Positions 25,831-35,461 are shown, counted from the first letter of the stretch. The stretch: 64,000 nucleotides of DNA from Rahnella woolbedingensis (GCF_003602095.1 NZ_RAHH01000012.1:105963-169962), one strand, 5' to 3'. Notes: a model not told the origin generated them from the letters alone. A program made the numbers and translations.

Positions 25831-25861
25831 TTATTTTTACATTTTAGCACTCATTACCAGC

Positions 25862-25893
25862 GGCTTCATAATAATAATCTGAAGCCATTTTTT
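25862..25893 (+). terminator. Terminator after the small secreted peptide gene
   Basis: GGCTTCA / TGAAGCC form a 7-bp stem with an 11-base loop, followed by ATTTTTTAT, 31 bases past the stop. The presence of a dedicated terminator supports the small gene being real. Confidence 0.75.
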
Positions 25894-26105
25894 ATATTAA
25901 AAATTATTATTAACCCTGAGGTTTTAACCAGTTAGTAACCTTATCGGCCCGTTAAAATAACAAAGAAAAATATCTTTCATTACATACTTCAACCAGGAGT
26001 AAACCATAAACTTTAATAACTAAAAATAGTGAGTGGTCGGATATGTAAACCACTCCGCAGGCAAGAAACTATGGTTTCACTTCTTTATTATCAATAAGAG
26101 TTATT

Positions 26106-26396
26106 ATGAAAAAGTTAATGATCGCGGTTCTTGCAGCAACAGCATTATCCGGTTGTGCTCAGCAGACATTTAAGATCCACGATGATGTTGCAGTGCAACC
26201 CGCCCATGTGACCAAACAAGCTTTCTTCGTTAATGGCATCGGGCAAGAACACACCATAGATGCAGCCCAAATCTGTGGCGGCGCCGATAAAGTGGTTCGT
26301 ACAGAAGTTCAGGAATCCGGGATGGATGTACTGCTACGCGTTGTCACACTTGGCATATACACGCCTCGCGAAGCCAGAGTGTACTGCGCGAAATAA
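26106..26396 (+). CDS. Bor/Iss-family outer-membrane lipoprotein
   Basis: This 96-residue lipoprotein has a signal peptide ending at the lipobox LSGC (Cys about residue 18). The mature core FFVNGIGQEHTIDAAQICGGADKV and the end VTLGIYTPREARVYC match lambda Bor and plasmid Iss, surface lipoproteins linked to serum resistance. It carries two further Cys in the mature part. No other phage gene is nearby, so here it appears to be a resident chromosomal gene rather than part of a prophage. Function in this host is unknown. A weak hairpin follows at 26423-26456. Confidence 0.88.
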   Translation: MKKLMIAVLAATALSGCAQQTFKIHDDVAVQPAHVTKQAFFVNGIGQEHTIDAAQICGGADKVVRTEVQESGMDVLLRVVTLGIYTPREARVYCAK

Positions 26397-26670
26397 TTAT
26401 CGCGAAGAACTCGCGTATTAATGCCTGCTGTACAGCCTTACGGTCAGCCAGCAGGCTTCACTTTCCTCCACCTTTAGCCACCAAACCCTTCCCTTTCTTC
26501 ATCTGCTATAAAACGCGCTGACATTCGGTGTCGTAATCCGTATCATACGCGCCACAACGCCGTCCGGACGGAAGACATAAGCAACGGGCAGTCCGAAATG
26601 CACAATGCTAAACTCGCGCTATGTCGGCCATGCCCTTCTGGTGCCCCTTTTTGAGTCAGAGTTATTATTA

Positions 26671-27606
26671 ATGTTAGAAAATCAATCAGTTGATAAAAAA
26701 GCTCAGTACAACCTGAATAAATTACAAAAACGTCTGCGTCGTGACGTGGGAAAAGCGATCTCTGATTTCGGCATGATCGAAGAAGGTGACCGCATTATGG
26801 TTTGTCTTTCCGGCGGGAAGGACAGTTACACCATGCTGGAAATTTTGCGCAACCTGCAGCAAAGCGCCCCGGTGAATTTTTCGCTTATCGCGGTTAACCT
26901 GGATCAGAAGCAACCGGGTTTCCCGGCGCATATCCTGCCGGAGTATCTGGAAACGCTGGGCGTGGAATATAAGATTGTCACCGAAGACACTTATTCCATC
27001 GTCAAAGATAAAATTCCGGAAGGCAAAACGACCTGCTCGTTGTGTTCACGTTTGCGTCGCGGGATCTTATACCGCACCGCCTCCGAACTGGGTTGTACCA
27101 AAATTGCGCTGGGACATCACCGTGATGACATTCTGCAAACCCTGTTCCTCAATATGTTCTACGGTGGCAAGCTGAAAGGAATGCCACCAAAACTGATGAG
27201 TGATGATGGTAAACATATTGTGATCCGCCCGCTGGCGTATTGCCGCGAGAAAGATATCGAGCGTTTCGCGATTGCACGTGAATACCCGATCATCCCTTGT
27301 AATCTGTGCGGCTCACAGCCAAACCTGCAACGTCAGGTTATCGGTGACATGCTCAACGACTGGGATAAAAAATACCCGGGCCGTATCGAAACCATGTTCA
27401 GCGCGATGCAAAACGTAGTGCCTTCACATCTCAATGACATGAATCTTTTTGATTTCAAAGGGATTAAACACGGTAGTGAAGTGATTGACGGCGGAGATCT
27501 GGCTTTTGACCGTGAAGATATCCCGATGCAGCCTGTTGGCTGGCAGCCGGAAGATGATGAAACTGCTGCACCGGTTGAGCGTCTGAACGTGTTAGAAATT
27601 AAATAA
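26671..27606 (+). CDS. ttcA: tRNA 2-thiocytidine biosynthesis protein TtcA
   Basis: This 311-residue enzyme thiolates cytidine 32 of tRNAs using ATP and an iron-sulfur cluster. The PP-loop SGGKDS is near residue 47. Paired cysteine motifs CSLC (about 122-125) and a third Cys in [10 protein letters not shown] (about 210) supply the cluster and catalytic ligands. GHHRDD and the remainder are nearly invariant with the E. coli protein. I use the ATG at 26671; the upstream 22 residues are not conserved. Confidence 0.96.
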   Translation: MLENQSVDKKAQYNLNKLQKRLRRDVGKAISDFGMIEEGDRIMVCLSGGKDSYTMLEILRNLQQSAPVNFSLIAVNLDQKQPGFPAHILPEYLETLGVEYKIVTEDTYSIVKDKIPEGKTTCSLCSRLRRGILYRTASELGCTKIALGHHRDDILQTLFLNMFYGGKLKGMPPKLMSDDGKHIVIRPLAYCREKDIERFAIAREYPIIPCNLCGSQPNLQRQVIGDMLNDWDKKYPGRIETMFSAMQNVVPSHLNDMNLFDFKGIKHGSEVIDGGDLAFDREDIPMQPVGWQPEDDETAAPVERLNVLEIK

Positions 27607-27632
27607 TTTCCACGCCCGACCCTGCACCTCAG

Positions 27633-27657
27633 AAGCCCGCATTGCGCGGGCTTTTTC
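27633..27657 (+). terminator. Terminator after ttcA
   Basis: AAGCCCGC / GCGGGCTT with a 5-base loop is followed by a T-run, 27 bases past the ttcA stop. Confidence 0.9.
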
Positions 27658-27661
27658 ATTT

Positions 27662-28420
27662 TCAGGCCAGCGTAAAAGTGTCAGTCCAGTTGTAATTGGT
27701 CATCACCAGTTTCACCGGCAGGCTGAGTGAACCAAAGTTATGCTGCTGGTTGTGCAGGAAAAACTCCCGCAAAGACGACGGTAAATACTGCGCACTGTAT
27801 CGCATGAGCGTGCTGTGCCAGAACATTTGGGGGATCTCGGTATTTGGAAACCGCTCATGTATTTTCCCTGCCCATTGCGTGGTGAGCAGATGGTCCACCA
27901 GTGCCTGCCGAACACGCAAACTTTCCTCATCCGGAAATCCCGCCAGCAGCAACTGATCCGGTAACGCAATCAGTCGCAAATCGCTGATATGCATAATATG
28001 CCCCCGGCAATGCTGGTTAAACATTTCGATCAACTCCTCAAGACCTTCCGCATTTTCCGGCCGGTCATACAACGCCTGCGTCACGGCAAAAAAAGTAAAG
28101 TGCATACCGTCTGTCGGCGCGACGTCCGCCAACACATCGCCCTGCGCTGCCGTTACGATATCTGCCAGTAATTCCTTCATCGACGGGCCGGCACGGTTGC
28201 CGCTGGTGATTGCCAGGCAGTCCGGAGGATAAAAAGGGTCCGTTCTCACCGCGCCCGTTCCCGGATGCGCATTCCATACTCTTAGCGTATTACTGTTTGT
28301 ATTTTCATATGCCTGATGAATCATTTCCCGGGTATGCAAAGCAAACTCCTGTTTTGTCCAAAAGTGAGCGCAGCCTGGCAAAAGTGCCTGAGAATGCCCT
28401 TCACAGAGGATAAACCTCAA
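27662..28420 (-). CDS. 2H phosphoesterase-like protein (two HxT motifs)
   Basis: This is an approximately 252-residue soluble protein. Two motifs, HFT at residues 107-109 and HST at 202-204, each preceded by a hydrophobic or aromatic strand (GMHFTFF and MFWHSTLMR), are the hallmark pair of 2H phosphoesterases (cyclic phosphodiesterase/RNA ligase-like fold). The spacing of about 95 residues fits. The overall look recalls the DUF1868-type branch, but that is memory only. The open frame begins at a TTG; an internal ATG at residue 33 is an alternative. The gene is divergent from fnrS, and the FNR site lies within a few bases of its start. Confidence 0.65.
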   Translation of the reverse strand: MRFILCEGHSQALLPGCAHFWTKQEFALHTREMIHQAYENTNSNTLRVWNAHPGTGAVRTDPFYPPDCLAITSGNRAGPSMKELLADIVTAAQGDVLADVAPTDGMHFTFFAVTQALYDRPENAEGLEELIEMFNQHCRGHIMHISDLRLIALPDQLLLAGFPDEESLRVRQALVDHLLTTQWAGKIHERFPNTEIPQMFWHSTLMRYSAQYLPSSLREFFLHNQQHNFGSLSLPVKLVMTNYNWTDTFTLA

Positions 28421-28425
28421 AAAGA

Positions 28426-28440
28426 TTGAGCGAAATCAAC
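28426..28440 (+). promoter_or_regulatory. FNR box of the fnrS promoter
   Basis: TTGAGCGAAATCAA matches the FNR consensus TTGAT-N4-ATCAA at nine of ten positions. It is centred about 41-42 bases before the predicted FnrS 5' end, with a TATCTA -10 element at 28465-28470. This is a class II anaerobic activation layout. It also abuts the start of the divergent 2H-type gene. Confidence 0.88.
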
Positions 28441-28474
28441 ATTAGAATCGCGGAATGGGTGCAGTATCTATTTC

Positions 28475-28599
28475 GCAGGTGAATGCAACGTCAAGCGATG
28501 GGCGTTGTGCTCCATATTGTCTTATTTCCAAATTTTTAGAATTAATGCATAGCACAATTTAATTCGAACGACGCCGGTCTTCTGACCGGCTTTTTTTTT
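28475..28599 (+). ncRNA. fnrS: FnrS small regulatory RNA
   Basis: The sequence starts GCAGGTGAATGCAACGTCAA and continues through the conserved GCGATGGGCGTTG stem-loop and the CTCCATATTGTCTTA single-stranded region. It ends in a GCCGGTC / GACCGGC terminator followed by nine T residues. This is nearly base-for-base E. coli FnrS (about 122 nt). That Hfq-binding RNA is made anaerobically under FNR and represses aerobic genes such as sodB, maeA and gpmA. Its place upstream of zntB is also conserved. Confidence 0.93.
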
Positions 28600-28623
28600 G
28601 CTTTTTTTCAGCAGCTTAAGGAT

Positions 28624-29607
28624 TTATAACCAGCGACTTTTCTTCATCCACAGCGCCACTCCACCGCCTAATAACACCAGACAGGCACAGAAAATCCCGA
28701 AACCTAACGGCGACGTGTTCCCCGGAATGCCGCCTAAGTTAACGCCAAACAGACCGGTCAGGAATGTCGCGGGCAAAAACACCATCGCCAGCAGCGACAT
28801 GGTGTAGGTGCGGCGGTTGAGGGAATCGGCCATCAGCGAGCTGATTTCATCTGACAACACCGCCGTACGCGCAATGCTGGCATCAAGGTCATCCAGTCCG
28901 CGCCCGAGGCGGTCAGAGATTTCCTGCATCAGACGGCGGTCATCGTCATTCATCCAGGGCAGACGTTCGCTGGCCAGACGGGAAAACACATCGCGCTGCG
29001 GCGCCATATAACGGCGTAAAACGATGAGTTGTTTGCGCAGCAGTGCCATCTGACCGCGCTCCGGCACCTGCTGCTCCATCAGGTCATCTTCAATATCGAT
29101 AATTTTATCGTGTAAATCTTCGATAAAATCACTGGTCTGATCGGTCAGCGCATCGCAAATTTCCACCAGCCAGCGGCCGGTATTCTTCGGCCCGCTGCCG
29201 GATTTCATATCACTGAGCATCTCTTCCATCGAAAACACTTTACGGTGTCGCGTGGAGACAATCATTTTGTCGGTGAGATAAACGCGAATAGTGACCAGCT
29301 GATCCGGGCGCGAATCTGCGTTGAGATTGATGCTGCGCAGCGTGATTAACGTCCCTTCTCCTACGCGTACCACTTTTGGACGAACGCTGTCACCGGCCAG
29401 CGCTTCACGCACGGTATCAGGCAGCACAGGCGTGCTGTTAATCCACTGCTCACTGGCGGGCAGCGTGTAATCCAGATGCAGCCAGCAGGGTTTTTCTCCA
29501 CTGGCGACGCATTGCGGGCTGATGTTATTCACCCCGCCCTGACCGTCCATCTGCAAGGCGTAGACCGCATCAGAAACCTGTAATTCTCTTCCCTTAATCA
29601 CTTCCAC
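28624..29607 (-). CDS. zntB: Zinc transporter ZntB (CorA family)
   Basis: This 327-residue inner-membrane protein has a large cytoplasmic N-terminal domain, long helices (about 170-260) and two C-terminal membrane helices around the CorA-type signature GVNLGG (variant of GMN). It ends [10 protein letters not shown]. The sequence tracks E. coli ZntB throughout, which transports zinc across the inner membrane with a proton gradient. The start is a GTG with GAGGAA upstream. The gene is convergent with fnrS. Confidence 0.95.
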   Translation of the reverse strand: MEVIKGRELQVSDAVYALQMDGQGGVNNISPQCVASGEKPCWLHLDYTLPASEQWINSTPVLPDTVREALAGDSVRPKVVRVGEGTLITLRSINLNADSRPDQLVTIRVYLTDKMIVSTRHRKVFSMEEMLSDMKSGSGPKNTGRWLVEICDALTDQTSDFIEDLHDKIIDIEDDLMEQQVPERGQMALLRKQLIVLRRYMAPQRDVFSRLASERLPWMNDDDRRLMQEISDRLGRGLDDLDASIARTAVLSDEISSLMADSLNRRTYTMSLLAMVFLPATFLTGLFGVNLGGIPGNTSPLGFGIFCACLVLLGGGVALWMKKSRWL

Positions 29608-29694
29608 GACGTTCCTCGCTTTTTCTACGTTATCTTTGATGAGCTTAGCGCGAATTGCACGGTCTTATCTGTTTCTCAGTATGGCTGTATGTTT

Positions 29695-30642
29695 CTAACT
29701 TCCGGGTTTTTGCATTTCAGCCAGTTCAGGCATCACGCTGCGCATCATTTCAAGAAATTTGCGCAGCCGCGCCGGATAATAACTGGAATAGGGATACACC
29801 AGATATACCGGCAGCGGTAAGGCGTTCCAGCCGGGTAATACGCGCTGCAAGCGCCCTGCCTCAAGATCTTCTTTCACTACCCATGCGGAAACAATGCCAG
29901 CCCCCAGTCCGGAAAGTGCGGCTTTACGCACCGCGTATAAGCTGTCGGTCGCCAGCCGCGGCATGATGGGACAACTTTCCATGCGACCGTCATTATCGTG
30001 GCGCAGCGTGACATCATTACGATAAAAAGTACTCAGGGAAATCCAGGGTAATTCTTTCAGCTCGCTGACCTGTCTGACCGGATATTGCTGTAATAATTCC
30101 GGTGTCGCCACCACGATGCGCGGCACTTCCGCCAGTAAGATGGCCACCATGGAAGGATCCGGCACATTCCCGACCTGAATCGCACAATCGATATCTTCGG
30201 CGATAAAATCCGGCGTGCGGTCGTTGAGCATCCAGTCCACCGAAAGATTCGGATAACGCTGCAAATAGCGGGTTAACGGTACGATGAGCTGATCCTGCCC
30301 GAACGCGTGCGGCGCACGAACCCGTAAAATTCCAACCGGTTCATCCCCTGCACCGCTCAGTTGATCTTCCAGCGCCGTCCAGCGTTCCAGCACCAGTTTT
30401 GCCTGTTCATAGCAGCGTTCGCCGTCGTCAGTGAGTTTCATGGCGTGCGTGGTGCGCAGGATCAGTTTCGTGCCCAGCAGGCGTTCGAGCGACTGCAAAC
30501 GGCGGCTGACCGTCGGCTGGCTGGTGTTCAGTTGCACAGCCGCAGCGGAAAGGCTGCCACTTTCGACAATGCGCACAAAAGTTTGCATCAGGTCGATCCG
30601 GTCAATGCCGCTGGTGATGGTCGTCGGGATGGGTATGCTCAT
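29695..30642 (-). CDS. LysR-family transcriptional regulator
   Basis: This is a 315-residue regulator. The N-terminal winged helix (FVRIVESGSLSAAAVQLNTSQPTVSRRLQSLE, about residues 20-51) is followed by a periplasmic-binding-protein-like effector domain. I use the ATG at 30642 (GTGAGG upstream) rather than the longer frame. It is divergent from an MFS exporter gene across 114 bases, a common arrangement in which the regulator controls the pump. The effector is unknown. Confidence 0.87.
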   Translation of the reverse strand: MSIPIPTTITSGIDRIDLMQTFVRIVESGSLSAAAVQLNTSQPTVSRRLQSLERLLGTKLILRTTHAMKLTDDGERCYEQAKLVLERWTALEDQLSGAGDEPVGILRVRAPHAFGQDQLIVPLTRYLQRYPNLSVDWMLNDRTPDFIAEDIDCAIQVGNVPDPSMVAILLAEVPRIVVATPELLQQYPVRQVSELKELPWISLSTFYRNDVTLRHDNDGRMESCPIMPRLATDSLYAVRKAALSGLGAGIVSAWVVKEDLEAGRLQRVLPGWNALPLPVYLVYPYSSYYPARLRKFLEMMRSVMPELAEMQKPGS

Positions 30643-30756
30643 ACGCCTCACGTATAACTGTTTTACCTTTGTGCAGGCTACCACTTATAACCAGAACCGT
30701 GAAGAATGCTTTCAGCGCGCACCACCCCGTGAACTCATTCATCAGGAAATTACGTC

Positions 30757-31959
30757 ATGTCAGAACTCTCAGGTACATCATCCGTTAACGACTCAGCACT
30801 TTCCGGCAAAATCATTTTTACTCTGGCCGCCGGTGCCGGACTGAGCGTCGCTTCGATTTACTACAGCCAGCCGATGCTGGGGATTATGGGTGGAAATCTC
30901 AACGCCAGCACCACGTCGGTCGGGCTGATCCCGACGCTGACTCAGGCCGGTTATGCGCTGGGCATTTTGTTTCTTATTCCGCTGGGCGACCGTCATGACC
31001 GCCGTACGATTATTCTGCTGAAAAGCATTTTACTGGCCGCCGCTTTGCTGCTCTGCGGATTTGTGCCGGGTATTCACGGGCTGCTGATAGCAAGTTTGGT
31101 CACCGGCATAGGTGCGACAATGGCGCAGGATATCGTCCCGGCGTCAGCGCATCTTGCCCCACCGGCGCAGCGCGGGAAAACGGTCGGCACGGTGATGACC
31201 GGGCTGCTGGTCGGGATTTTGCTCTCGCGGGTATTAAGCGGTTTTGTGGCTGAGTATTTCGGCTGGCGGGTGATGTATCAGCTGGCGGCACTCAGCGTGG
31301 CACTGATTGGTATCGCGCTGTGGCGGGTTCTGCCGCGTTTCACACCGGATACGCGCATCAGTTACGCCGGTCTGCTGCATTCAATGTTTGGTCTGTGGAA
31401 GAACTACAAAACGCTGCGCCATGCGGCACTGGCTCAGGGTTTATTGTCGGTGGCGTTCAGTGCTTTCTGGTCAACGCTGGCGATTATGCTTAACGAACAG
31501 TTCCACCTGGGCAGTGCAGTGGCGGGTGCCTTCGGGCTGGCGGGAGCCGCAGGGGCATTAGCTGCGCCGCTGGCGGGTGCGTTAGCCGATAAAAAAGGTC
31601 CGGAGCGTGTCACTCAGATGGGTTCAGCGCTGGTGATGGTGTCTTTTGCGGCGATGTTCCTGCTGCCGCTGTTGTCACCACACGCCCAGCTGGCGCTGAT
31701 TGTGCTTAGCGCCATTGGTTTTGACTTAGGCATTCAGGCCACGCTGGTTGCCCATCAGACCTTGGTTTACGGCCTTGAACCGGCGGCACGCGGCAGACTG
31801 AATGCCCTGCTGTTCACCGTGGTATTTATCGGCATGTCAGCAGGCGCGGCTCTGGGCAGTAAAGCGCTGGAAGCCGGTGGCTGGTCAGGCGTGGTGGTGC
31901 TGGCAACGGTCGCCGCCGGTGCCGCGTTACTGGTTCGTCTGTTCAGCCGTAAAAACTGA
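30757..31959 (+). CDS. MFS transporter, drug/sugar efflux type
   Basis: This 400-residue protein has about 12 hydrophobic segments and the motif-A-like GDRHDRRTIILLKS (about residues 75-88) between helices 2 and 3. It resembles the YgaY/arabinose-efflux-permease branch of MFS exporters. The divergent LysR gene is the likely regulator. Substrate unknown. A bidirectional terminator lies just downstream. Confidence 0.8.
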   Translation: MSELSGTSSVNDSALSGKIIFTLAAGAGLSVASIYYSQPMLGIMGGNLNASTTSVGLIPTLTQAGYALGILFLIPLGDRHDRRTIILLKSILLAAALLLCGFVPGIHGLLIASLVTGIGATMAQDIVPASAHLAPPAQRGKTVGTVMTGLLVGILLSRVLSGFVAEYFGWRVMYQLAALSVALIGIALWRVLPRFTPDTRISYAGLLHSMFGLWKNYKTLRHAALAQGLLSVAFSAFWSTLAIMLNEQFHLGSAVAGAFGLAGAAGALAAPLAGALADKKGPERVTQMGSALVMVSFAAMFLLPLLSPHAQLALIVLSAIGFDLGIQATLVAHQTLVYGLEPAARGRLNALLFTVVFIGMSAGAALGSKALEAGGWSGVVVLATVAAGAALLVRLFSRKN

Positions 31960-31974
31960 GCAGTGCGATAAAAT

Positions 31975-32009
31975 AAAAGCGCCCGCTGATATGTGCAGCG
32001 GGCGCTTTT
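31975..32009. terminator. Bidirectional terminator between MFS gene and mppA
   Basis: AAAAGCGCCCGCTG / CAGCGGGCGCTTTT form a 14-bp stem with a 7-base loop, between convergent genes. Confidence 0.9.
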
Positions 32010-32050
32010 GTTTGTCTGACATTTACCCCGACTTTTACCATGAATCACAG

Positions 32051-33685
32051 TCAGTGCTTCAGGATGTACATTTCCTGGCTATACGCCACGTCTTCCGGAT
32101 TGGTGATCGGGTATCCTTTCACCCACGGTTTGATCAGACGCCCGTTGGTGTACTGGTAAATCGGTGCAATCGGGGCTTGTGTGGCGATGATTTGCTCGGC
32201 TTTGTTGTAATCGTCGTTGCGGCGCGCCTCGCTGGTTTCACGGCTGGCATCGGCAATCACTTTATCATATTCCGCACTGCTGAATTTGCTGATATTGCCG
32301 TTATGCGTCGAAGTCAGCAGCGACAGAAACGTCGAGGCTTCGTTGTAATCACCGACCCAGGACGCGCGGATCACATCAAAATTGCCGGTATTACGGCTGT
32401 CGATGTAAGTTTTCCATTCCTGATTCACCAGCTTCACATCCGCACCCAGCGTCTTTTTCCACATCGACGCGACCGCAATGGCAATCTTCTGATGGCTTTC
32501 AGACGTGTTATACAGCAGCGTCAGATGCAGCGGTTTAGACGGCCCGTAACCTGCCGCCGCCAGCAGACTTTTCGCCTGTGCATCAAGCTCTTCCTGCGAA
32601 TACTGCTCCAGTTCGCTTTCCACCGGTTTGAAACCGTTGGTAACGTCAGGAGTAAAACGCCACGCCGGTTTTTCGCCGGTACCCAGCACTTTTTCGGCGA
32701 TGATTTTACGGTCGATACTCAGGGAAAGCGCCTGACGAACGCGCGCGTCGTCCGTCGGTGCACGCTTGGTGTTGAAGGCGTAATAATAGGTTCCCAGCTG
32801 ATAAGGCGTATAAACCTGACCGGGAATATCATGCATCAGCTTTTTGTACTGATCTTTCGGGAAGGATTCGGTGATATCAATATCGTTAGCCAGATAACGT
32901 TTGGTGGCATTGGACTCTTTATTGATCGGCACGAAAGTCACTTTGGTCAGCACGGTATGCGCGTGATCCCAGTAATGCGGATTGGGCACCAGCACCAGTT
33001 TTTCATTCACCACACGGTCTTTCAGCACATATGCGCCATTGCCCACCAGATTGCCCGGTTTGGTCCAGTCATTGCCAAACTTTTCAACCGTCGCTTTATG
33101 CACCGGGAACAGGCTAAAATTCGCCAGCAGACTGACAAAATACGGCACCGGTTTATCCAGCGTGACGCGCAAAAGCGTCGGGCTGACGGCGGTCACGCCC
33201 AGTTTATCCACCGGCATTTTCCCGGCGATAATGGCATCTGCGTTAGATATTCCTGCCAGCGCGGCAAACCAGGCACCGGTCGAGGAACCTTTGGGGTCAA
33301 CCAGACGCTGCCAGCTGTAGACAAAATCCTGCGCCGTGACCGGATCCCCATTCGACCATCTGGCATCTTTGCGCAGGGTGAAAAGGAAGACCTGATTGTT
33401 CTGGTTTTGCCAGCTTTCAGCGACACCCGGCACACTTTTACCGGTCGCGTCCTGATTTACCAGCCCTTCGAATAAATCGCGGGCAACCTGTGCCTCAGGC
33501 AAACCGACTACTTTGGACGGATCCAGTGAAGCGGGTTCATCTTTAATGTGGCGGACAATTTCCTGTTTTGCCGCGAGCGGCGTACCGGCGGGAACCTGAG
33601 CGGCGATAGCCTGACCCAAAGTCAGTGCCACCAGCGCAGCGCATACGGAATAGGATAAAAGCGGAAATGATTTTCCCTGCGGCAT
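32051..33685 (-). CDS. mppA: Periplasmic murein peptide-binding protein MppA
   Basis: This 544-residue solute-binding protein (SBP family 5) has a signal peptide ending near AIAAQ. The mature part (QEIVRHIKDEPASLDPSKVVGLPE... ending NPEDVAYSQEMYILKH) follows MppA rather than OppA. MppA binds the murein tripeptide L-Ala-gamma-D-Glu-meso-Dap and delivers it to the Opp permease for recycling. It lies next to the ycjG epimerase, which handles the released Ala-Glu dipeptide, so the two form a murein-recycling unit. In E. coli mpaA sits between them; it is absent here. OppA-like oligopeptide binding is the alternative. Confidence 0.87.
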   Translation of the reverse strand: MPQGKSFPLLSYSVCAALVALTLGQAIAAQVPAGTPLAAKQEIVRHIKDEPASLDPSKVVGLPEAQVARDLFEGLVNQDATGKSVPGVAESWQNQNNQVFLFTLRKDARWSNGDPVTAQDFVYSWQRLVDPKGSSTGAWFAALAGISNADAIIAGKMPVDKLGVTAVSPTLLRVTLDKPVPYFVSLLANFSLFPVHKATVEKFGNDWTKPGNLVGNGAYVLKDRVVNEKLVLVPNPHYWDHAHTVLTKVTFVPINKESNATKRYLANDIDITESFPKDQYKKLMHDIPGQVYTPYQLGTYYYAFNTKRAPTDDARVRQALSLSIDRKIIAEKVLGTGEKPAWRFTPDVTNGFKPVESELEQYSQEELDAQAKSLLAAAGYGPSKPLHLTLLYNTSESHQKIAIAVASMWKKTLGADVKLVNQEWKTYIDSRNTGNFDVIRASWVGDYNEASTFLSLLTSTHNGNISKFSSAEYDKVIADASRETSEARRNDDYNKAEQIIATQAPIAPIYQYTNGRLIKPWVKGYPITNPEDVAYSQEMYILKH

Positions 33686-33818
33686 AAATTCTCCTGAACG
33701 GACAAAGGGCTACACCCTGAAACATTCAGGAGTTTTATCACTACCTGCCGCAATCCCCTATAAGAAATCGCTACAGATTTGCCTTCGCGCACAAAACCGC
33801 AGCAGCAGGAGATAAAAT

Positions 33819-34796
33819 TCAGGCGGAACCGGCGATATCAATGCCGCCGCAATGAAACTTCAGTGCCGGTTCGACATCCTGCGCCAGCCAGGTCGGGCCA
33901 TCGAGATCGACAAATTTTGCGCCCGCCGTGAGCACCAGTGCGGCGCGAATGGCGCGCGACGTGCACAACATGCAGCCGAGCATGATATCAAACCCGTTCT
34001 CACGCGCCGCCTGTGCCAGCAGGAGTGCGCCGGTCAGACCGCCGGTTTTATCCAGCTTAATGTTGATCATGTCGTAGCGATTTTTCAGTGCAGGTAAACC
34101 TTCCACGGTATGACAGCTTTCATCAGCACAGATGGGCAGAGGATGAATGAAGTTTTCCAGTGCGGAATCCTCACCTGCCGGAAGCGGTTGTTCGAGCATC
34201 AGAATGCCTAAATCGGCCAGCAACTGACAACGCGCTGCCAGTCCGTCGCTCTGCCAGGCTTCGTTGGCATCGACAATCAGCGAAGCATTGGGAACAGCGG
34301 CGCGAACCGCCACCAGCCGTTCGGCGATCAGGCGGTCGTCGAGTTTAATTTTCAGCAACGTCGCGCCCTGCTTTTGCAGCGCCAGCGCAGCCTGAGCCAT
34401 CTCCTCAGGCGTTCCGATGCTGACAGTCTGCGCCATGCTGACCGATGCCAGAGGCTGGGTGTCGGTCAGTTGCCACAAACTCAGGTTGCGGGTCTGAGAC
34501 TCCAGGTTCCACAGCGCGCAGTCGAGTGCATTTCGCGCTGCGCCCGCTGGCAGCAAATGTTGCAACTGTTCGCGACTGGCACCCCGTTCAATGGCCGTCA
34601 CCACGCTGGCGATTTGTGCCATCACGGAGCTTTCGCTTTCGTCATAACGCGGATATGGCGTGCATTCACCCATACCGCGAATGCCATTCTCTTCGATTTC
34701 AACTGCCACAACGCGGGCTTCGGTACGGGTTCCGCGCGAGATCACAAACGGCGTATGCAACGGCCAGGCTTCCGGATAAAAGCGAACACTTCTCAT
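33819..34796 (-). CDS. ycjG: L-Ala-D/L-Glu epimerase YcjG
   Basis: This 325-residue enolase-superfamily enzyme epimerises L-Ala-D-Glu to L-Ala-L-Glu in murein peptide recycling. The catalytic lysine pair is in LLKIKLDD (about residue 150). Metal ligands are in IVDANEAW, LEQPLP and CADESCH, and the opposing Lys in NIKLDKTGG. LDGPTWL near the end is family-typical. I chose the ATG at 34796, with GGAGA upstream, since the longer frame adds 17 unconserved residues. It is divergent from tpx, as in E. coli. Confidence 0.94.
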   Translation of the reverse strand: MRSVRFYPEAWPLHTPFVISRGTRTEARVVAVEIEENGIRGMGECTPYPRYDESESSVMAQIASVVTAIERGASREQLQHLLPAGAARNALDCALWNLESQTRNLSLWQLTDTQPLASVSMAQTVSIGTPEEMAQAALALQKQGATLLKIKLDDRLIAERLVAVRAAVPNASLIVDANEAWQSDGLAARCQLLADLGILMLEQPLPAGEDSALENFIHPLPICADESCHTVEGLPALKNRYDMINIKLDKTGGLTGALLLAQAARENGFDIMLGCMLCTSRAIRAALVLTAGAKFVDLDGPTWLAQDVEPALKFHCGGIDIAGSA

Positions 34797-34932
34797 AGTG
34801 TCTCCAATAATGAAATGCGCCTTGTGGGATACAATCAATAGATACAAGTAATTAACAAATATTCTATATCCAACATAGCATTGTTACCCTAAACTGAAAG
34901 CCGTTTGACTCCAATGGACATAGGAAATAATC

Positions 34933-35436
34933 ATGACCCAGACAGTACACTTTCAGAGCAACCCGGTAAGCGTTGCAGGCAAAATCCCACAAAAAGGCGA
35001 CGTCGCCAAGCCTTTCAGCCTGGTCGCAAAAGACCTTTCTGATGTCAGCCTGAGCAGCTTCGCAGGCAAGCGTAAAGTCCTGAACATTTTCCCAAGCATT
35101 GATACCGGCGTTTGCGCCACATCCGTGCGTAAATTCAATCAGCTGGCTGGCGAAATCGACAACACGGTTGTTTTGTGTATTTCTGCTGACCTGCCATTCG
35201 CGCAGTCACGTTTTTGTGGCGCGGAAGGCCTGTCTAACGTGGTTACGCTGTCTACCCTGCGTGGCGGTGATTTCAAATCCGACTACGGCGTGGGTATCAC
35301 CGATGGCGCGCTGTCTGGTCTGACTGCCCGTGCTGTGGTGGTTCTGGATGGTCAGGACAACGTGCTTTACAGCGAACTGGTGAACGAAATCACCACTGAG
35401 CCTGACTATGAATCTGCGCTGGCTGTTCTGAAGTAA
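34933..35436 (+). CDS. tpx: Thiol peroxidase Tpx
   Basis: This 167-residue atypical 2-Cys peroxiredoxin has the peroxidatic Cys61 in [12 protein letters not shown] and the resolving Cys95 in SRFCGAEG. It reduces lipid and alkyl hydroperoxides using thioredoxin. The sequence follows E. coli Tpx closely and the place between ycjG and tyrR is conserved. Confidence 0.97.
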   Translation: MTQTVHFQSNPVSVAGKIPQKGDVAKPFSLVAKDLSDVSLSSFAGKRKVLNIFPSIDTGVCATSVRKFNQLAGEIDNTVVLCISADLPFAQSRFCGAEGLSNVVTLSTLRGGDFKSDYGVGITDGALSGLTARAVVVLDGQDNVLYSELVNEITTEPDYESALAVLK

Positions 35437-35461
35437 TTTTTGCTTCTACAGACGACAGATG

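Noticed and set aside
31802..33475. Long plus-strand open frame (557 codons) opposite mppA
   Set aside because: It is antisense to a full-length, clearly conserved MppA and its translation is rich in Arg, His and Phe with no domain pattern; a coding-strand shadow.
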